Shown: piece after piece, positions 38,211 through 47,812 of the stretch
How positions within the stretch are numbered: the stretch's first letter is position 1
Layout: each line of letters begins with the position of its first letter
Made by a program: the position numbers and the translations under genes
Assembly (NCBI GenBank): GCA_005888095.1
Contig: VBKF01000101.1
Location: 37,770 to 101,769 of the forward strand
DNA: 64,000 nucleotides
Origin: Deltaproteobacteria bacterium
GTDB taxonomy: Bacteria; Desulfobacterota; Binatia; DP-6
Direction of reading: 5' to 3'
The notes under the pieces: model-generated
Told to the model about the DNA's origin: nothing
Database searches by the model: none
The model's input: the letters and a program-made list of their open reading frames with translations, nothing else

Positions 38211-38265
38211 GCGAGCGGGCGGCGGGGAGGCGGGAAGCGGCACCGCCGCGGCTCCCGGTGCTCGC
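38211..38265 (+). terminator. Possible GC-rich hairpin terminating the alpha operon
   Basis: GCGAGC (38211-38216) pairs with GCTCGC (38260-38265), enclosing GGGA/TCCC and a GCGG/CCGC inner stem. No T-run follows, so intrinsic termination is doubtful; it may be a Rho-linked or mRNA-stabilising structure. The stretch 38266-38465 beyond it shows no recognisable gene or motif. Confidence 0.3.
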
Positions 38266-38465
38266 TTCACGCGCGCCTCGTAGCTGACGCGTCCCCCCGC
38301 AACTCCCCGCGCACGCGGAAGCTGCGTGGTCGCCACGCCCCTTCCCGCCCTGCACGGTCGCCGGCCGCGCCGCCGGTGCGTCGCCGGCGAGGCGGACACA
38401 TCGGCGATCGCGCCGTTTGGACGAGCGTGGAGGAGCCGCCCAGCCGTGCGCGGGAAAGAACGTCT

Positions 38466-38522
38466 GGGGGATGCAGAAGCGCGCAGCGCGGCGGAGCCGC
38501 GCGAGCGACTGCTCGGCCCCCC
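38466..38522 (-). repeat. Structured intergenic repeat, degenerate half copy C2
   Basis: Read on the minus strand it shows box 1 remnants (GGGGGGCCGAGC), hairpin 1 as GCGCGGC/GCCGCGC around TCC, and a degenerate box 2 ending in ATCCCCC. It lacks hairpin 2. Confidence 0.55.
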
Positions 38523-38532
38523 AGGAGAGGTG

Positions 38533-38635
38533 GGAGCCGCCCGCGGCTTTGCCGCGGGCGAGCGACGGGGTCCGGGGGCATCGGAGCAGCGCAGGGCGCG
38601 GCGTAGCCGCGCCCGAGCAGCGGACGGGCCCCCGG
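38533..38635 (-). repeat. Structured intergenic repeat, full copy C1
   Basis: Nearly the same as copy A1 at 3299 but inverted. Hairpin 1 is GGGCGCGGC/GCCGCGCCC around TAC, box 2 is GCTCCGATGCCCCCGGACCC, and hairpin 2 is GCCCGCGGC/GCCGCGGGC around AAA. The one-pair change in hairpin 2 relative to A1 is compensated. It sits in the gap before argS, ending just upstream of the predicted argS promoter. Confidence 0.75.
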
Positions 38636-38642
38636 AATCGAC

Positions 38643-38672
38643 TTGACTGGCCCCTGGACCAGCCGATACAAA
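38643..38672 (+). promoter_or_regulatory. Putative promoter for the argS-SPOR-trp operon
   Basis: TTGACT (38643-38648), 18 bases, TACAAA (38667-38672). It is the only good match in the 38210-38746 gap and lies immediately after repeat copy C1. The leader to argS would be about 68 bases. No trp-type leader peptide with clustered tryptophan codons was seen. Confidence 0.55.
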
Positions 38673-38746
38673 GCCCAAGATGGTCGCGTCCCGGCCCCTG
38701 CTCGCGCCGTACCCCGGCGACCGGCTTTGGCGCCGTGCGGACCGGG

Positions 38747-40399
38747 ATGAAGCGGCACCTTGAAGCGCTCCTTCGCCAGGCGCTGAACGACGCGATCACG
38801 GCGGGAGAGCTCCCCGTCGACCGGCCGCCGCCCTTCACCGTCGAGGTGCCCGCCGACCTCAAGTTCGGAGACCTGGCGACGAACGTGGCACTCGTGCTCG
38901 CGCGGCAGGCCGGGAGGCCGCCGCGCGCCGTCGCCGACACGCTCCTGGCGCGGCTTCGCGATCCCGAGGGCTGGCTCGCCGGCACCGAGGTCGCCGGCCC
39001 GGGCTTCATCAACTTTCGCTTCGCGCCCTCGTTCTGGCGGATGCTGCTCGCCGAGGCCCTCGGCGCCGGCGAGTCGTACGGCCGCTCCACGGTCGGTGCG
39101 GGGCGCCGCGTGCAGGTGGAGTTCGTCAGCGCGAACCCGACGGGACCGCTGCACATCGGGCACGGGCGCGGGGCGGTCCTCGGAGACGTCACCGCGCGGC
39201 TCCTCGAGGCGGTTGGCTACGAGGTCGAGCGCGAGTACTACGTGAACGACTTCGGCCGGCAGATGGACATGCTCGGCCGGTCGACCTGGATCCGCCATCG
39301 CCAGCTGCGCGGCGAGGACGTGGCGCTCGGGGAGGACGCCTACCCGGGGGAGTACCTGATCGATGTCGCCCGAGCGCTGGCCGCCGAGCAGGGCGACGAG
39401 CTCGCGAGGCTGCCCGAGGCCGAGGCTGTCGCCCGGTGCCGTGAGTTCGCCGCGCGGGCGCTGCTGGCCGGGATCCAGGAAGACCTCGCGCGCTTCGGCG
39501 TCCGCTTCGATCACTTCGTCAGCGAGCGGGCGCTGCACGCCGAGAGCGTGTTCGCGCGCGCCCGCGCGGCGTTGCCCGCGGACCTTCTCTACGAGCAGGA
39601 CGGGGCGCTCTTCTTCCGGACGACGCACTTCGGCGACGAGAAGGACCGCGTGGTCGTGCGAGGCAACGGCGAGCCCACCTACTTCGGCAGCGACATCGCG
39701 CACTACTATCGGACGCTCTCGCGCCGCTTCGACGCCCTCGTCAACGTGCTCGGCGCCGACCACCATGGCTACGTTGCGCGGCTGCGCGCGGTGGTGGCGG
39801 CGTTCGGCTTCGATCCCGCCGCGTTGCGCGTGCTGCTGGTGCAGCTCGTCAATCTGACGCGGGGCGGCGAGCCCGTCCGCATGGGAAAGCGCGCCGGGGA
39901 GTTCGTCACGCTCCGGGAGGTCGTCGACGAGGTGGGTGCGGACGCCGCGCGCTTCTTCTTCCTGCTCCGCAAGGCCGACAGCCAGCTCGATTTCGATCTC
40001 GAGCTCGCGAAGAAGCAGAGCACGGACAATCCGGTCTTCTACGTTCAGTATGCGCACGCCCGGATCGCAAGCGTGCTCCGACAGGCGGCTGACGCGGGCA
40101 TCGTGCTCGCGCCCGAGCCCGATCTCACCCGGCTCGGCGACGGCGAGACCGAGCCGCTCCGGGTCCTCGTGACCTTCCCGGACGTGGTCGAGGCGGCCGC
40201 CCGCGACCTCGAGCCGCACCGCATCGTGTTCTACGCGCTCGACCTGGCCGCCGCCTTTCACCGCTACTACAACCAGCACCGCATCCTGAGCGACGATCCC
40301 GGCGCCACGCAGGCGCGGCTCGCGCTCGTGCGGTGCGTCCAGCAAGTGCTGCGGGCGGCCCTGGAGCTCGCGGGCGTCCGGGCGCCCGAACGGATGTGA
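38747..40399 (+). CDS. argS: Arginyl-tRNA synthetase
   Basis: Class I synthetase of 550 residues that charges tRNA-Arg. The N-terminal tRNA-recognition domain ends before FVSANPTGPLHIGHGRGAVL, where the HIGH motif lies at residues 136-139. The KMSK loop appears as RMGKRAGEF near residue 379. The C-terminal anticodon-binding domain contains FHRYYNQHRIL and ends GVRAPERM. ATG 38747 is preferred; GTG 38735 would add four residues. It heads a long run of overlapping genes. Confidence 0.97.
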   Translation: MKRHLEALLRQALNDAITAGELPVDRPPPFTVEVPADLKFGDLATNVALVLARQAGRPPRAVADTLLARLRDPEGWLAGTEVAGPGFINFRFAPSFWRMLLAEALGAGESYGRSTVGAGRRVQVEFVSANPTGPLHIGHGRGAVLGDVTARLLEAVGYEVEREYYVNDFGRQMDMLGRSTWIRHRQLRGEDVALGEDAYPGEYLIDVARALAAEQGDELARLPEAEAVARCREFAARALLAGIQEDLARFGVRFDHFVSERALHAESVFARARAALPADLLYEQDGALFFRTTHFGDEKDRVVVRGNGEPTYFGSDIAHYYRTLSRRFDALVNVLGADHHGYVARLRAVVAAFGFDPAALRVLLVQLVNLTRGGEPVRMGKRAGEFVTLREVVDEVGADAARFFFLLRKADSQLDFDLELAKKQSTDNPVFYVQYAHARIASVLRQAADAGIVLAPEPDLTRLGDGETEPLRVLVTFPDVVEAAARDLEPHRIVFYALDLAAAFHRYYNQHRILSDDPGATQARLALVRCVQQVLRAALELAGVRAPERM

Positions 40400-40410
40400 G
40401 GAGAGGGACG

Positions 40411-41289
40411 ATGGCGAACGAGCGGCGGAGCGGGCTCAGGTTCTGGGACCGGTTGATTCTCTTCACGGCGTGGGTGGCGACCTGCGGGCTCGTCTACCTG
40501 CTCGGTTTCTACGTGGGCAAGGGGACACAGATCGGGCGCCTGGGGCTCGAGGAGCGTGTCGTCCGGCTGCCCGTCACGTCGGCGCCGCCGCACGAAGGGC
40601 AGCGGCCGAAGAGCGACGGGGAGCTCACATTCTACGACACGCTGGTCGCCGGCCAAACGGCGGGACGACGGGCCGGCGAGCCGGCGGCTCCGGCCAAGGG
40701 CGCCGCGACTTCCGCGCATGAGGACGCGCCTGCGACCTCGGCGAAGGTAACCACCCCACATGAGAACGGCGCCGCAGCGCCCGCCAAGGGTGCAGCGACC
40801 ACCGCGCACGTGGAGGAGCCGGCGCGGGCGAAGAGTGCCGCGACCACGGCACACGGAGACGGGCGCCCGGCGCCCGCGGCGGCCCCGCGGCCCGCGACCG
40901 GCAAGAGCGCACCCCCGCCGGCCCGCGCCGGGAGCCCCAAGCCGCCGTCGGCTCCCGTCGCGGCGCCGGCGAGCCCGAGGCCGGCACCGCAGGTGGAGGC
41001 GCATGTGCCGCCGCCTGCCCCGCCTCTTCCCGCCCGCTTCGAGCCTTCGGCCGGCGGCGGCTGGACGGTGCTGGCCAATCCGACCCGCAACCGCGGCGAG
41101 GCCGAGGCGCTCGAGACCCAGCTGCGCGGCCGCGGCTATGACGCCACCGTGGTGCAGGTGCTGCGCGACGGCGACACCTGGTACCGGCTGCGCGTCGGCC
41201 GCTATCCGAGCGCCGATCAGGCGACGGCAGCGATGCACAAGCTGCGCGAGCACGAGGGCGTCGAGCACGCCTTCGTGGCGTCGGAATGA
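40411..41289 (+). CDS. SPOR-domain membrane protein
   Basis: Protein of 292 residues with a short cytoplasmic start, one membrane helix at about residues 17-38 (ILFTAWVATCGLVYLLGFYV), a long Pro/Ala-rich periplasmic linker, and a C-terminal SPOR domain from about residue 213 (WTVLANPTRNRGEAEALETQ through WYRLRVGRYPSADQATAAM). SPOR domains bind denuded septal peptidoglycan, so a role at the division site is likely, as for FtsN or DedD. ATG 40411 follows GAGAGGG. A SPOR gene after argS is known from Deltaproteobacteria-like genomes. The exact function is unknown. Confidence 0.9.
   Translation: MANERRSGLRFWDRLILFTAWVATCGLVYLLGFYVGKGTQIGRLGLEERVVRLPVTSAPPHEGQRPKSDGELTFYDTLVAGQTAGRRAGEPAAPAKGAATSAHEDAPATSAKVTTPHENGAAAPAKGAATTAHVEEPARAKSAATTAHGDGRPAPAAAPRPATGKSAPPPARAGSPKPPSAPVAAPASPRPAPQVEAHVPPPAPPLPARFEPSAGGGWTVLANPTRNRGEAEALETQLRGRGYDATVVQVLRDGDTWYRLRVGRYPSADQATAAMHKLREHEGVEHAFVASE
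40693..40860 (+). repeat. Imperfect tandem repeats in the SPOR-protein linker
   Basis: Four units of 14-16 residues, each beginning Ala-Lys and centred on a Thr-Ala/Pro-His core: AKGAATSAHEDAPATS, AKVTTPHENGAAAP, AKGAATTAHVEEPAR and AKSAATTAHGDG. The DNA repeats are diverged, so this is an old duplication in a flexible spacer. Confidence 0.7.
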
Positions 41290-42797
41290 ACCTCCGGACC
41301 GCCGGACGGCCGGCGCTCGGCGCCGGGGCGACGACGCCGACGCGCGCCGACTTCCGGGAGCTCGCCCGCCAGGGCAACCTGGTCCCCGTCTGCCGCGAGA
41401 TCCTCGCCGACCTCGAGACGCCCGTCTCGGCCTTCCTCAAGATCCATCGCGGCCCGTACGGCTTCCTCCTCGAGAGCGTCGAGGGGGGTGAGAAGTGGGG
41501 CCGGTACAGCTTCCTCGGGACCGAGCCCGCCCGCGTCTTCCGCGCGCGGGGCGGGACGGTCGAGGTCGAGACGCCGGGGCGCGGGACGGTGCGGCGGACG
41601 ACCGCCGATCCGTTCGGTGCGTTGAAGACGCTCCTCGCCGAGTACCGGCCGGTCGCCGTGCCCGGCCTGCCCCGCTTCGCCGGTGGCGCGGTGGGCTACG
41701 TCGGCTACGACATGGCGCGCTCGTTCGAGCGGCTGCCGGCACGCGCCGCCGACGACCTCGCGCTTCCCGACGCGTGCCTGCTGCTCGCCGAGAGCCTGCT
41801 CGTGTTCGACAACGTGGCCCAGAAGATCCAGGTCGTCTCGAACGTGCACCTCGACGGACGAGCGTCGCCGGACGACGCCTACGATGCTGCGGTGGCGCGC
41901 ATCGACGACCTGGTCGCGCGGCTCGACCTGCCGCCCAGGCCGCCGGTGCCGATCGGCGCCGGCGCGGGAGAGGTGCGCTCGAACTTCTCCGAGGAGGGGT
42001 ACCGGGCGATCGTCGAGCGCGCCAAGGAGTACATCCGGGCTGGTGACGTCATCCAGGTGGTGCTCGCCCAGCGGTTCGAGGTCGGGCTCGCAGCCGCGCC
42101 GCTGAACGTCTACCGCTGTCTGCGCACCGTCAATCCTTCGCCGTACATGTTCTTCCTCGACCTCGGCGACCATGCGCTCGCCGGCGCGTCGCCCGAGGTC
42201 ATGGTCCGGGTCGAGGACGGCGAGGTGACGGTCCGGCCGATCGCCGGGACGCGGCCGCGCGGCACGGTCGAGCGTGACGACGAGCGGCTGGCGGCGGAGC
42301 TGCTCGCCGATCCCAAGGAGCGCGCCGAGCACGTCATGCTCCTCGATCTCGGGCGCAACGACGTCGGCCGGGTGGCCCGGACGGGGAGCGTCCAGGTCAC
42401 GGAGAGCTTCGTGATCGAGCGTTACTCGCACGTGATGCACCTGGTCTCGAACGTCCGCGGCGAGCTGGCGCCCGGGCGCGATTGCTTCGACGCCTTCCGC
42501 GCCACCTTTCCCGCCGGCACGCTCACCGGCGCGCCGAAGATCCGCGCCATGGAGATCATCGAGGAGCTCGAGCCCGTCCGGCGCGGCGTCTACGGCGGCG
42601 CGGTCGGCTACTTCGCCTTCTCGGGCGCGATGGACACGGCGATCACCATCCGCACGGCGCTGGTGAAGGGCGGCCGCGTCTACATCCAGGCGGGCGCCGG
42701 CATCGTCGCCGACTCCGATCCCGAGGCCGAGCACCGCGAGTGCGTGAACAAGGCGCGCGCGATGATCCAGGCCGTGCGCTTGGCGGAGCAGCTATGA
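41286..42797 (+). CDS. trpE: Anthranilate synthase component I
   Basis: Converts chorismate plus ammonia to anthranilate, the first step of tryptophan synthesis, using ammonia from TrpG. It has 503 residues. Visible are [20 protein letters not shown] with the feedback-binding region, [30 protein letters not shown], and the C-terminal catalytic [20 protein letters not shown] and [20 protein letters not shown] 41286 overlaps the SPOR gene stop (ATGA). Confidence 0.97.
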   Translation: MNLRTAGRPALGAGATTPTRADFRELARQGNLVPVCREILADLETPVSAFLKIHRGPYGFLLESVEGGEKWGRYSFLGTEPARVFRARGGTVEVETPGRGTVRRTTADPFGALKTLLAEYRPVAVPGLPRFAGGAVGYVGYDMARSFERLPARAADDLALPDACLLLAESLLVFDNVAQKIQVVSNVHLDGRASPDDAYDAAVARIDDLVARLDLPPRPPVPIGAGAGEVRSNFSEEGYRAIVERAKEYIRAGDVIQVVLAQRFEVGLAAAPLNVYRCLRTVNPSPYMFFLDLGDHALAGASPEVMVRVEDGEVTVRPIAGTRPRGTVERDDERLAAELLADPKERAEHVMLLDLGRNDVGRVARTGSVQVTESFVIERYSHVMHLVSNVRGELAPGRDCFDAFRATFPAGTLTGAPKIRAMEIIEELEPVRRGVYGGAVGYFAFSGAMDTAITIRTALVKGGRVYIQAGAGIVADSDPEAEHRECVNKARAMIQAVRLAEQL

Positions 42798-43399
42798 AAG
42801 GCGCCGCGCGGAGGCTCCTGGTAATAGATAATTACGATTCGTTCACCTACAACCTCGTCCAGTACCTTGGCGAGCTCGGCGCCGATCTCGACGTCCGCCG
42901 CAACGATGCGATCACCCTCGACGAGGTGGCGGCGCTCGGTCCCGACGGCGTCGTCATCTCGCCCGGGCCGTGCACGCCGCGCGAGGCCGGCATCTCGGTG
43001 CCCCTCATCCAGCGCTTCGCCGGCACGATCCCCATCCTCGGCGTCTGCCTGGGCCATCAGGCGATCGGCGCCGCCTTCGGCGGGGCGATCGTGCGCGCGG
43101 CGCGCATCATGCACGGCAAGACGTCGCTCATCCACCACGACGGCCGGCGGCTGTTCGCCGGGCTGCCGGAGCCGTTCGAGGCGACGCGCTATCATTCGCT
43201 GGTGATCGATCCCGCGGCGCTGCCCCCGATGCTCGAGCGCACGGCCTGGACCGACGCGGGCGAGATCATGGGCGTCCGCCACCGGACGCTCTTCGTCGAG
43301 GGGGTGCAGTTCCATCCCGAGTCGATCCTCACGGTCGAGGGCAAGCGCCTGCTCGGGAATTTCCTCGCCCGCCTCGACGCCCCGGGAGCGGCGGCGTGA
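42794..43399 (+). CDS. trpG: Anthranilate synthase component II (glutamine amidotransferase)
   Basis: Supplies ammonia from glutamine to TrpE and may also serve aminodeoxychorismate synthase (PabA), as the two often share one subunit. It has 201 residues. The class I amidotransferase triad is Cys85 in [11 protein letters not shown] and the His-Glu of [10 protein letters not shown]. The start region is [20 protein letters not shown]. Start and stop overlap trpE and trpD (ATGA and GTGA). Confidence 0.96.
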   Translation: MKGAARRLLVIDNYDSFTYNLVQYLGELGADLDVRRNDAITLDEVAALGPDGVVISPGPCTPREAGISVPLIQRFAGTIPILGVCLGHQAIGAAFGGAIVRAARIMHGKTSLIHHDGRRLFAGLPEPFEATRYHSLVIDPAALPPMLERTAWTDAGEIMGVRHRTLFVEGVQFHPESILTVEGKRLLGNFLARLDAPGAAA

Positions 43400-44430
43400 G
43401 GCTCCAGGACGCCCTCGCGCGTGTCGTCCAGGGGAGCGCCCTGTCCGAGTCGGAGATGGCGGCGGTGATGGAGCGCATCCTCGCCGGCAACGCGAGCCCG
43501 GCCCAGATCGGTGCGTTCCTGGTGGCGCTCCGCATGAAGGGCGAGACGGTGGGCGAGCTGGTCGGCGCGGCCCGCGCGATGCGCGCGCATGCCGTCCCGA
43601 TTCCCGGGGTGCCGGCCGAGGCGGTCGACACGTGCGGGACGGGCGGCGACGGGGCCTCCACGCTCAACGTCTCGACCGCCGCCGGGCTCGTCGTCGCGGG
43701 CGCCGGCGTGCCGGTGGCCAAGCACGGCAATCGCGCGGTGTCGGGCGCGGTCGGCGGGGCGGACGTCCTCGAGGCGCTCGGCGTGCGGCTCGAGCTCCCC
43801 GCCGCCGTCCTCGGCGCATGCCTCGGCACGACGGGCTTCGTCTTCCTCCACGCGCCCGCGCTCCAGCCCGCGATGCGGCACGCGGCCGGCCCGCGCCGCG
43901 AGCTCGGCGTCCGCACGTTCTTCAACGTGCTCGGCCCGCTCACCAACCCCGCCGGCGTGCGCCGCCAGGTGATCGGCGTCTTCGACCGCCGCTGGGTCGA
44001 GCCCGTCGCCGAGGCCCTCGTCCGCCTCGGGGCCGAGCGCGCCTGGGTGGTGCACGGCGCCGGGGGCCTCGACGAGATCGCGCTCGAGGGCGAGACCGTC
44101 GTCGCCGAGGTGGCGGAGGGCCGCGTCCGGCTCGGAACCGTGACGGCCGCCGACGCGGGGCTCGCCCCCGCCCCGCTGGCCGCGCTCCGGGTCGGGTCGA
44201 CGGCCGAGGCGGCGGCGTTGCTCGGCGCGGTGCTCGAGGGTACGCCGGGCCCGGCGCGCGACGTGGTCTGCCTCAACGCCGCGGCCGCGCTCGTCGTCGC
44301 CGGCGCCGCACGGGACCTGCACGAGGGCGTCGGGCTGGCGTCGGCGTCGATCGATTCGGGCGCCGCCACCCGCGTGCTCGAGAGGGTGGTCGAGTTCACG
44401 CGTCGTCAGGCGGATGCCGGAGCCGCCTGA
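43396..44430 (+). CDS. trpD: Anthranilate phosphoribosyltransferase
   Basis: Joins anthranilate to PRPP. It has 344 residues. The PRPP-binding loop is [51 protein letters not shown] and [20 protein letters not shown] are the other family marks. GTG 43396 overlaps the trpG stop as GTGA, and the stop overlaps the trpC ATG (TGATG). It is a stand-alone TrpD, not fused to TrpG. Confidence 0.97.
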   Translation: MRLQDALARVVQGSALSESEMAAVMERILAGNASPAQIGAFLVALRMKGETVGELVGAARAMRAHAVPIPGVPAEAVDTCGTGGDGASTLNVSTAAGLVVAGAGVPVAKHGNRAVSGAVGGADVLEALGVRLELPAAVLGACLGTTGFVFLHAPALQPAMRHAAGPRRELGVRTFFNVLGPLTNPAGVRRQVIGVFDRRWVEPVAEALVRLGAERAWVVHGAGGLDEIALEGETVVAEVAEGRVRLGTVTAADAGLAPAPLAALRVGSTAEAAALLGAVLEGTPGPARDVVCLNAAAALVVAGAARDLHEGVGLASASIDSGAATRVLERVVEFTRRQADAGAA

Positions 44431-45212
44431 TGGCCATGCTCGACACGATCGTCGCCCACAAGCGGGCGGAGGTCGATGCGCGGCGTCGGGCCATCTCGCT
44501 CGAGGTGCTGCGCGACCGGCCGCTCCATGCCGAGCCCCGGCGTGGCCTGCGCGCGGCGCTCGCCCGCAACGCCCCGCGCGGGGTGATCGCCGAGCTGAAG
44601 CGCGCCTCGCCCTCGCGCGGCACGATCCGCGCCGACTACGACGTCCCCGCGCTGGCGCGCGCCTACGCCGCGGCCGGCGCCACGGCGCTGTCCGTGCTCA
44701 CCGACGAGCGCTTCTTCGGCGGCGCGCTCGAGCACCTGGCCGCCGCACGCACGGCGACGGCGCTGCCATGCCTGCGGAAGGACTTCCTGGTCGACCCCTA
44801 CCAGGTGGAGGAGGCGCGCGCCTGGGGCGCCGATGCCGTGCTCCTGATCGCCGCGGCGGTCACGCCCGAGCAAGGCGCCTCGCTCCTCGCCGCGGCCGCC
44901 GAGAGCGGACTCGACGCGCTGGTCGAGGTCCACGGGGAGGCCGAGCTCGCCTGGGCGGTCGCCGCCGGGGCGACGCTCGTCGGCATCAACAACCGAGATC
45001 TGGCGACGTTCACGGTCTCGCTCGACACGACCGAGCGGCTCGCCGGGCTCGTGCCGGCAGGCGTGCTGGTGGTGGCCGAGAGCGGCGTCCGCTCGCGCGC
45101 CGACGTCGAGCGCATGCGGCGCGCCGGCGCGCACGCCGTCCTCGTGGGTGAGGCCTTCATGGAGCAGCCGGATCCGGGCGCCGCCCTGGCGGAGTGGCTC
45201 GCGTGCCCGTGA
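44430..45212 (+). CDS. trpC: Indole-3-glycerol phosphate synthase
   Basis: Closes the indole ring. It is a TIM-barrel enzyme of 260 residues. Key stretches: VIAELKRASPSRGTIRADYD with the catalytic Lys, LSVLTDERFFGGALEHLAAA, LRKDFLVDPYQVEEARAWGA with a second catalytic Lys, LVGINNRDLATF and VAESGVRSRADVERMR. ATG 44430 shares its A with the trpD stop; ATG 44436 is possible. It is not fused to TrpF. Confidence 0.97.
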   Translation: MAMLDTIVAHKRAEVDARRRAISLEVLRDRPLHAEPRRGLRAALARNAPRGVIAELKRASPSRGTIRADYDVPALARAYAAAGATALSVLTDERFFGGALEHLAAARTATALPCLRKDFLVDPYQVEEARAWGADAVLLIAAAVTPEQGASLLAAAAESGLDALVEVHGEAELAWAVAAGATLVGINNRDLATFTVSLDTTERLAGLVPAGVLVVAESGVRSRADVERMRRAGAHAVLVGEAFMEQPDPGAALAEWLACP

Positions 45213-45817
45213 AGGTCAAGATCTGCGGCGTGTGCAGCGTGGACGACGCGCGGGCGGCCGTGCGGGGGGGCGCGGACTTCCTGGGCCTCAACTTCTGGCC
45301 CGGAAGCCCGCGCCACGTCGACTTGGCGCGCGCCTGCGAGATCGCCGAGGCGGTGGTCCCGACGCCGCTGGTCGGCGTCTTCGTGGACGCGCCGCGGGAG
45401 CTGGTCGAGCGGGTCGCGGCGGAGATCGGTCTCGCGGCCGTGCAGTTTCACGGCGACGAGGACGCCGCCTACTGCCGCGATTGGCCGTGGCGGACCATCA
45501 AGGCGCTCCGGCTCCGTCCCGGCGACGACGCTGCGGCGCTCGCCACGCGCTACCCGACCGACTACGTCCTGCTCGACCGCCACGTCGCCGGGCGGCCCGG
45601 GGGGACGGGGGAGCCGCTCGAGCCCGCCATCGACCTCGGCGCCGTGCCGCGCGCGCGGCTCTTCGTGGCGGGCGGGCTCCGGCCCGAGACGGTCGCGGAC
45701 ACGGTGCGGCGCCTGCGGCCGTTCGGCGTCGACGTCGCCTCGGGCGTCGAGGAGCGCCCGGGAAGGAAGGATCATGCGAAGGTCGAGGAGTTCATCCGCC
45801 GCGCCAAGGCTGCCTGA
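45203..45817 (+). CDS. trpF: Phosphoribosylanthranilate isomerase
   Basis: Amadori-type isomerase of tryptophan synthesis, TIM barrel, 204 residues. The catalytic Cys8 lies in [10 protein letters not shown] and the acid Asp125 in [29 protein letters not shown] and [11 protein letters not shown] are typical. GTG 45203 is preferred since GGAG at 45191-45194 stands eight bases ahead; GTG 45209 (overlapping the trpC stop as GTGA) and GTG 45194 are alternatives. The 3' end overlaps trpB by 44 bases. Confidence 0.95.
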   Translation: MPVKVKICGVCSVDDARAAVRGGADFLGLNFWPGSPRHVDLARACEIAEAVVPTPLVGVFVDAPRELVERVAAEIGLAAVQFHGDEDAAYCRDWPWRTIKALRLRPGDDAAALATRYPTDYVLLDRHVAGRPGGTGEPLEPAIDLGAVPRARLFVAGGLRPETVADTVRRLRPFGVDVASGVEERPGRKDHAKVEEFIRRAKAA

Positions 45818-46997
45818 CGAGCACGGGCACTTCGGCCAGTACGGGGGCCGGTACGTCGCCGAAACCCTCATGCCGCAGCTCCTCGAGCTCGAGCGGACCT
45901 ACACGCGCCTGGCCCGCGACGCCGCCTTCCAGCGCGAGCTCACGCGCTGGCTCCGCGAGTACGCCGGACGGCCGACCCGGCTCTACTTCGCCCGCCGCCT
46001 CTCGGGGCGGCTCGGCGGTGCCCGCATCTTCCTCAAGCGCGAGGACCTGCTCCACACCGGCGCCCACAAGATCAACAACACGATCGGACAGGCGCTGGTT
46101 GCACGCCGGCTGAAGAAGAGCCGGCTAATCGCCGAGACGGGCGCCGGCCAGCACGGGGTGGCGACCGCCACCGTGGCCGCGCTCTTCGGCATGCGCTGCG
46201 AGATCTTCATGGGGGCGGAGGACGTCCGCCGGCAGAGCTTGAACGTGTTCCGCATGAAGCTCCTCGGCGCCACCGTCACCGTGGTCGAGTCCGGAGCACG
46301 CACCTTGAAGGACGCGATGAACGAGGCGCTGCGCGACTGGACTGCGACGGTGCGCGACACGTTCTACGTGATCGGCTCGGTCGCGGGTCCCCATCCCTAC
46401 CCGCTCATGGTGCGCGACTTCCAGGCGGTGATCGGCGAGGAGGCGCGCCGCCAGGTGCTCGATTCGGCCGGACGCCTGCCCGACGCCTGCATCGCCTGCG
46501 TCGGCGGCGGCAGCAACGCCCTTGGCCTCTTCCACGCCTTCCGCGACGACCGGCGCGTCCAGCTGATCGGCGTCGAGGCGGCCGGCCGGGGTCTCGACAC
46601 GGGCGCGCACGCCGCGCCGCTCACGGCCGGGCAGGTGGGCGTGCTGCACGGCAACAAGACCTATCTCCTGCAGGACGAGACCGGCCAGATCCGCAACGCC
46701 CACTCGATCTCCGCGGGACTCGACTACCCCGGCGTCGGCCCGGAGCACGCCTATCTGCGCGACACGGGAGGCGCGACCTACGTGACGGTCACCGACGACG
46801 AGGCGGTCGAGGCGCTCCGCCTTCTCACGGCCACCGAGGGGATCATCCCGGCGCTCGAGAGCGCGCACGCGGTGGCGCACGCCGTGCGGCTGGCGCCGCG
46901 GCTCGACCGCCGGGCGGTGCTCCTCGTCAACCTCTCCGGCCGGGGAGACAAGGACATGAACACGGTCGCGGACTACCTCGGGGTGCGCCTGACGTGA
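45774..46997 (+). CDS. trpB: Tryptophan synthase beta chain
   Basis: PLP enzyme that joins indole and serine. It has 407 residues. The PLP lysine is Lys99 in [17 protein letters not shown], with the phosphate-binding [13 protein letters not shown] and substrate loop [23 protein letters not shown] 45774 lies inside trpF, but a strong ribosome-binding site (AGGAAGGA, about 45762-45770) precedes it and no other start codon lies nearby, so the 44-base overlap appears real. It is the standard TrpB1 type. Confidence 0.97.
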   Translation: MRRSRSSSAAPRLPDEHGHFGQYGGRYVAETLMPQLLELERTYTRLARDAAFQRELTRWLREYAGRPTRLYFARRLSGRLGGARIFLKREDLLHTGAHKINNTIGQALVARRLKKSRLIAETGAGQHGVATATVAALFGMRCEIFMGAEDVRRQSLNVFRMKLLGATVTVVESGARTLKDAMNEALRDWTATVRDTFYVIGSVAGPHPYPLMVRDFQAVIGEEARRQVLDSAGRLPDACIACVGGGSNALGLFHAFRDDRRVQLIGVEAAGRGLDTGAHAAPLTAGQVGVLHGNKTYLLQDETGQIRNAHSISAGLDYPGVGPEHAYLRDTGGATYVTVTDDEAVEALRLLTATEGIIPALESAHAVAHAVRLAPRLDRRAVLLVNLSGRGDKDMNTVADYLGVRLT

Positions 46998-47812
46998 GTC
47001 GCATCGGGCCCGCCTTCGCGGCGCTCCGGGCCGGCGGCGAGACGGCGCTGGTGCCGTTCTTCACCGCCGGCGACCCCGACCTCGCGACGACGCGCGAGCT
47101 CGTGCGCGCGGCAGTCGCCGCGGGCGCGCACGCGGTCGAGCTCGGCGTCCCCTTCTCGGACCCCATGGCCGACGGCCCCGTGCTGCAGCGTGCGGCGGCG
47201 CGGGCCCTCGCGGCCGGCACCAGCCTGCCCCGCGTCCTCGAGCTGGTGGCGGAGCTCCGGCAGGAGATGAGCGAGCCGATCGTGCTCTTCGGCTACTACA
47301 ACCCCTTCTTTCGCTACGGGGTCGAGCGGATTGCGACCGACGCGGCGGCGGCCGGTGCTGACGGACTCCTCTGCGTCGACCTGCCGCCGGAGGAGGCAGA
47401 CGACCTGCGCGCGGCCACCCGCGCCACCGGCCTCGACCTGATCGCGCTCCTCGCGCCCACCACGCCGTCCCCCCGCGTGCGCACCATCGCCCGCACCGCC
47501 AGCGGCTTCCTCTACTTCGTCTCGGTGCTCGGCACGACGGGCGCCCGCGCCGCGCTGCCGCGCGAGCTGCCGGAGCTGATCAGCCGCGTGCGCCGTGTGA
47601 CACGGCTCCCCGTGGGGGTTGGCTTCGGCGTGAGCACCGCCGAGCAGGCGGGCTGGATCGCCGGTTTTGCGGACGCGGTGATCGTCGGCAGCGCGATCGG
47701 CCGGCTGGTCGAGGAGGGTGACGCGCGCGGCGCGCCGGGAAGAGTCGCGGCGTTCATCGCCTCCCTTCGGGCCGCGATGCACGCGGCCGCGCGGCCGTGC
47801 GTCGGAAGCTGA
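46994..47812 (+). CDS. trpA: Tryptophan synthase alpha chain
   Basis: Cleaves indole-3-glycerol phosphate and channels indole to TrpB. TIM barrel of 272 residues. Catalytic Glu is in [20 protein letters not shown] (ELG) and Asp in [38 protein letters not shown] and [13 protein letters not shown] are characteristic. GTG 46994 overlaps the trpB stop (GTGA). The last 16 bases overlap accD. Confidence 0.97.
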   Translation: MSRIGPAFAALRAGGETALVPFFTAGDPDLATTRELVRAAVAAGAHAVELGVPFSDPMADGPVLQRAAARALAAGTSLPRVLELVAELRQEMSEPIVLFGYYNPFFRYGVERIATDAAAAGADGLLCVDLPPEEADDLRAATRATGLDLIALLAPTTPSPRVRTIARTASGFLYFVSVLGTTGARAALPRELPELISRVRRVTRLPVGVGFGVSTAEQAGWIAGFADAVIVGSAIGRLVEEGDARGAPGRVAAFIASLRAAMHAAARPCVGS

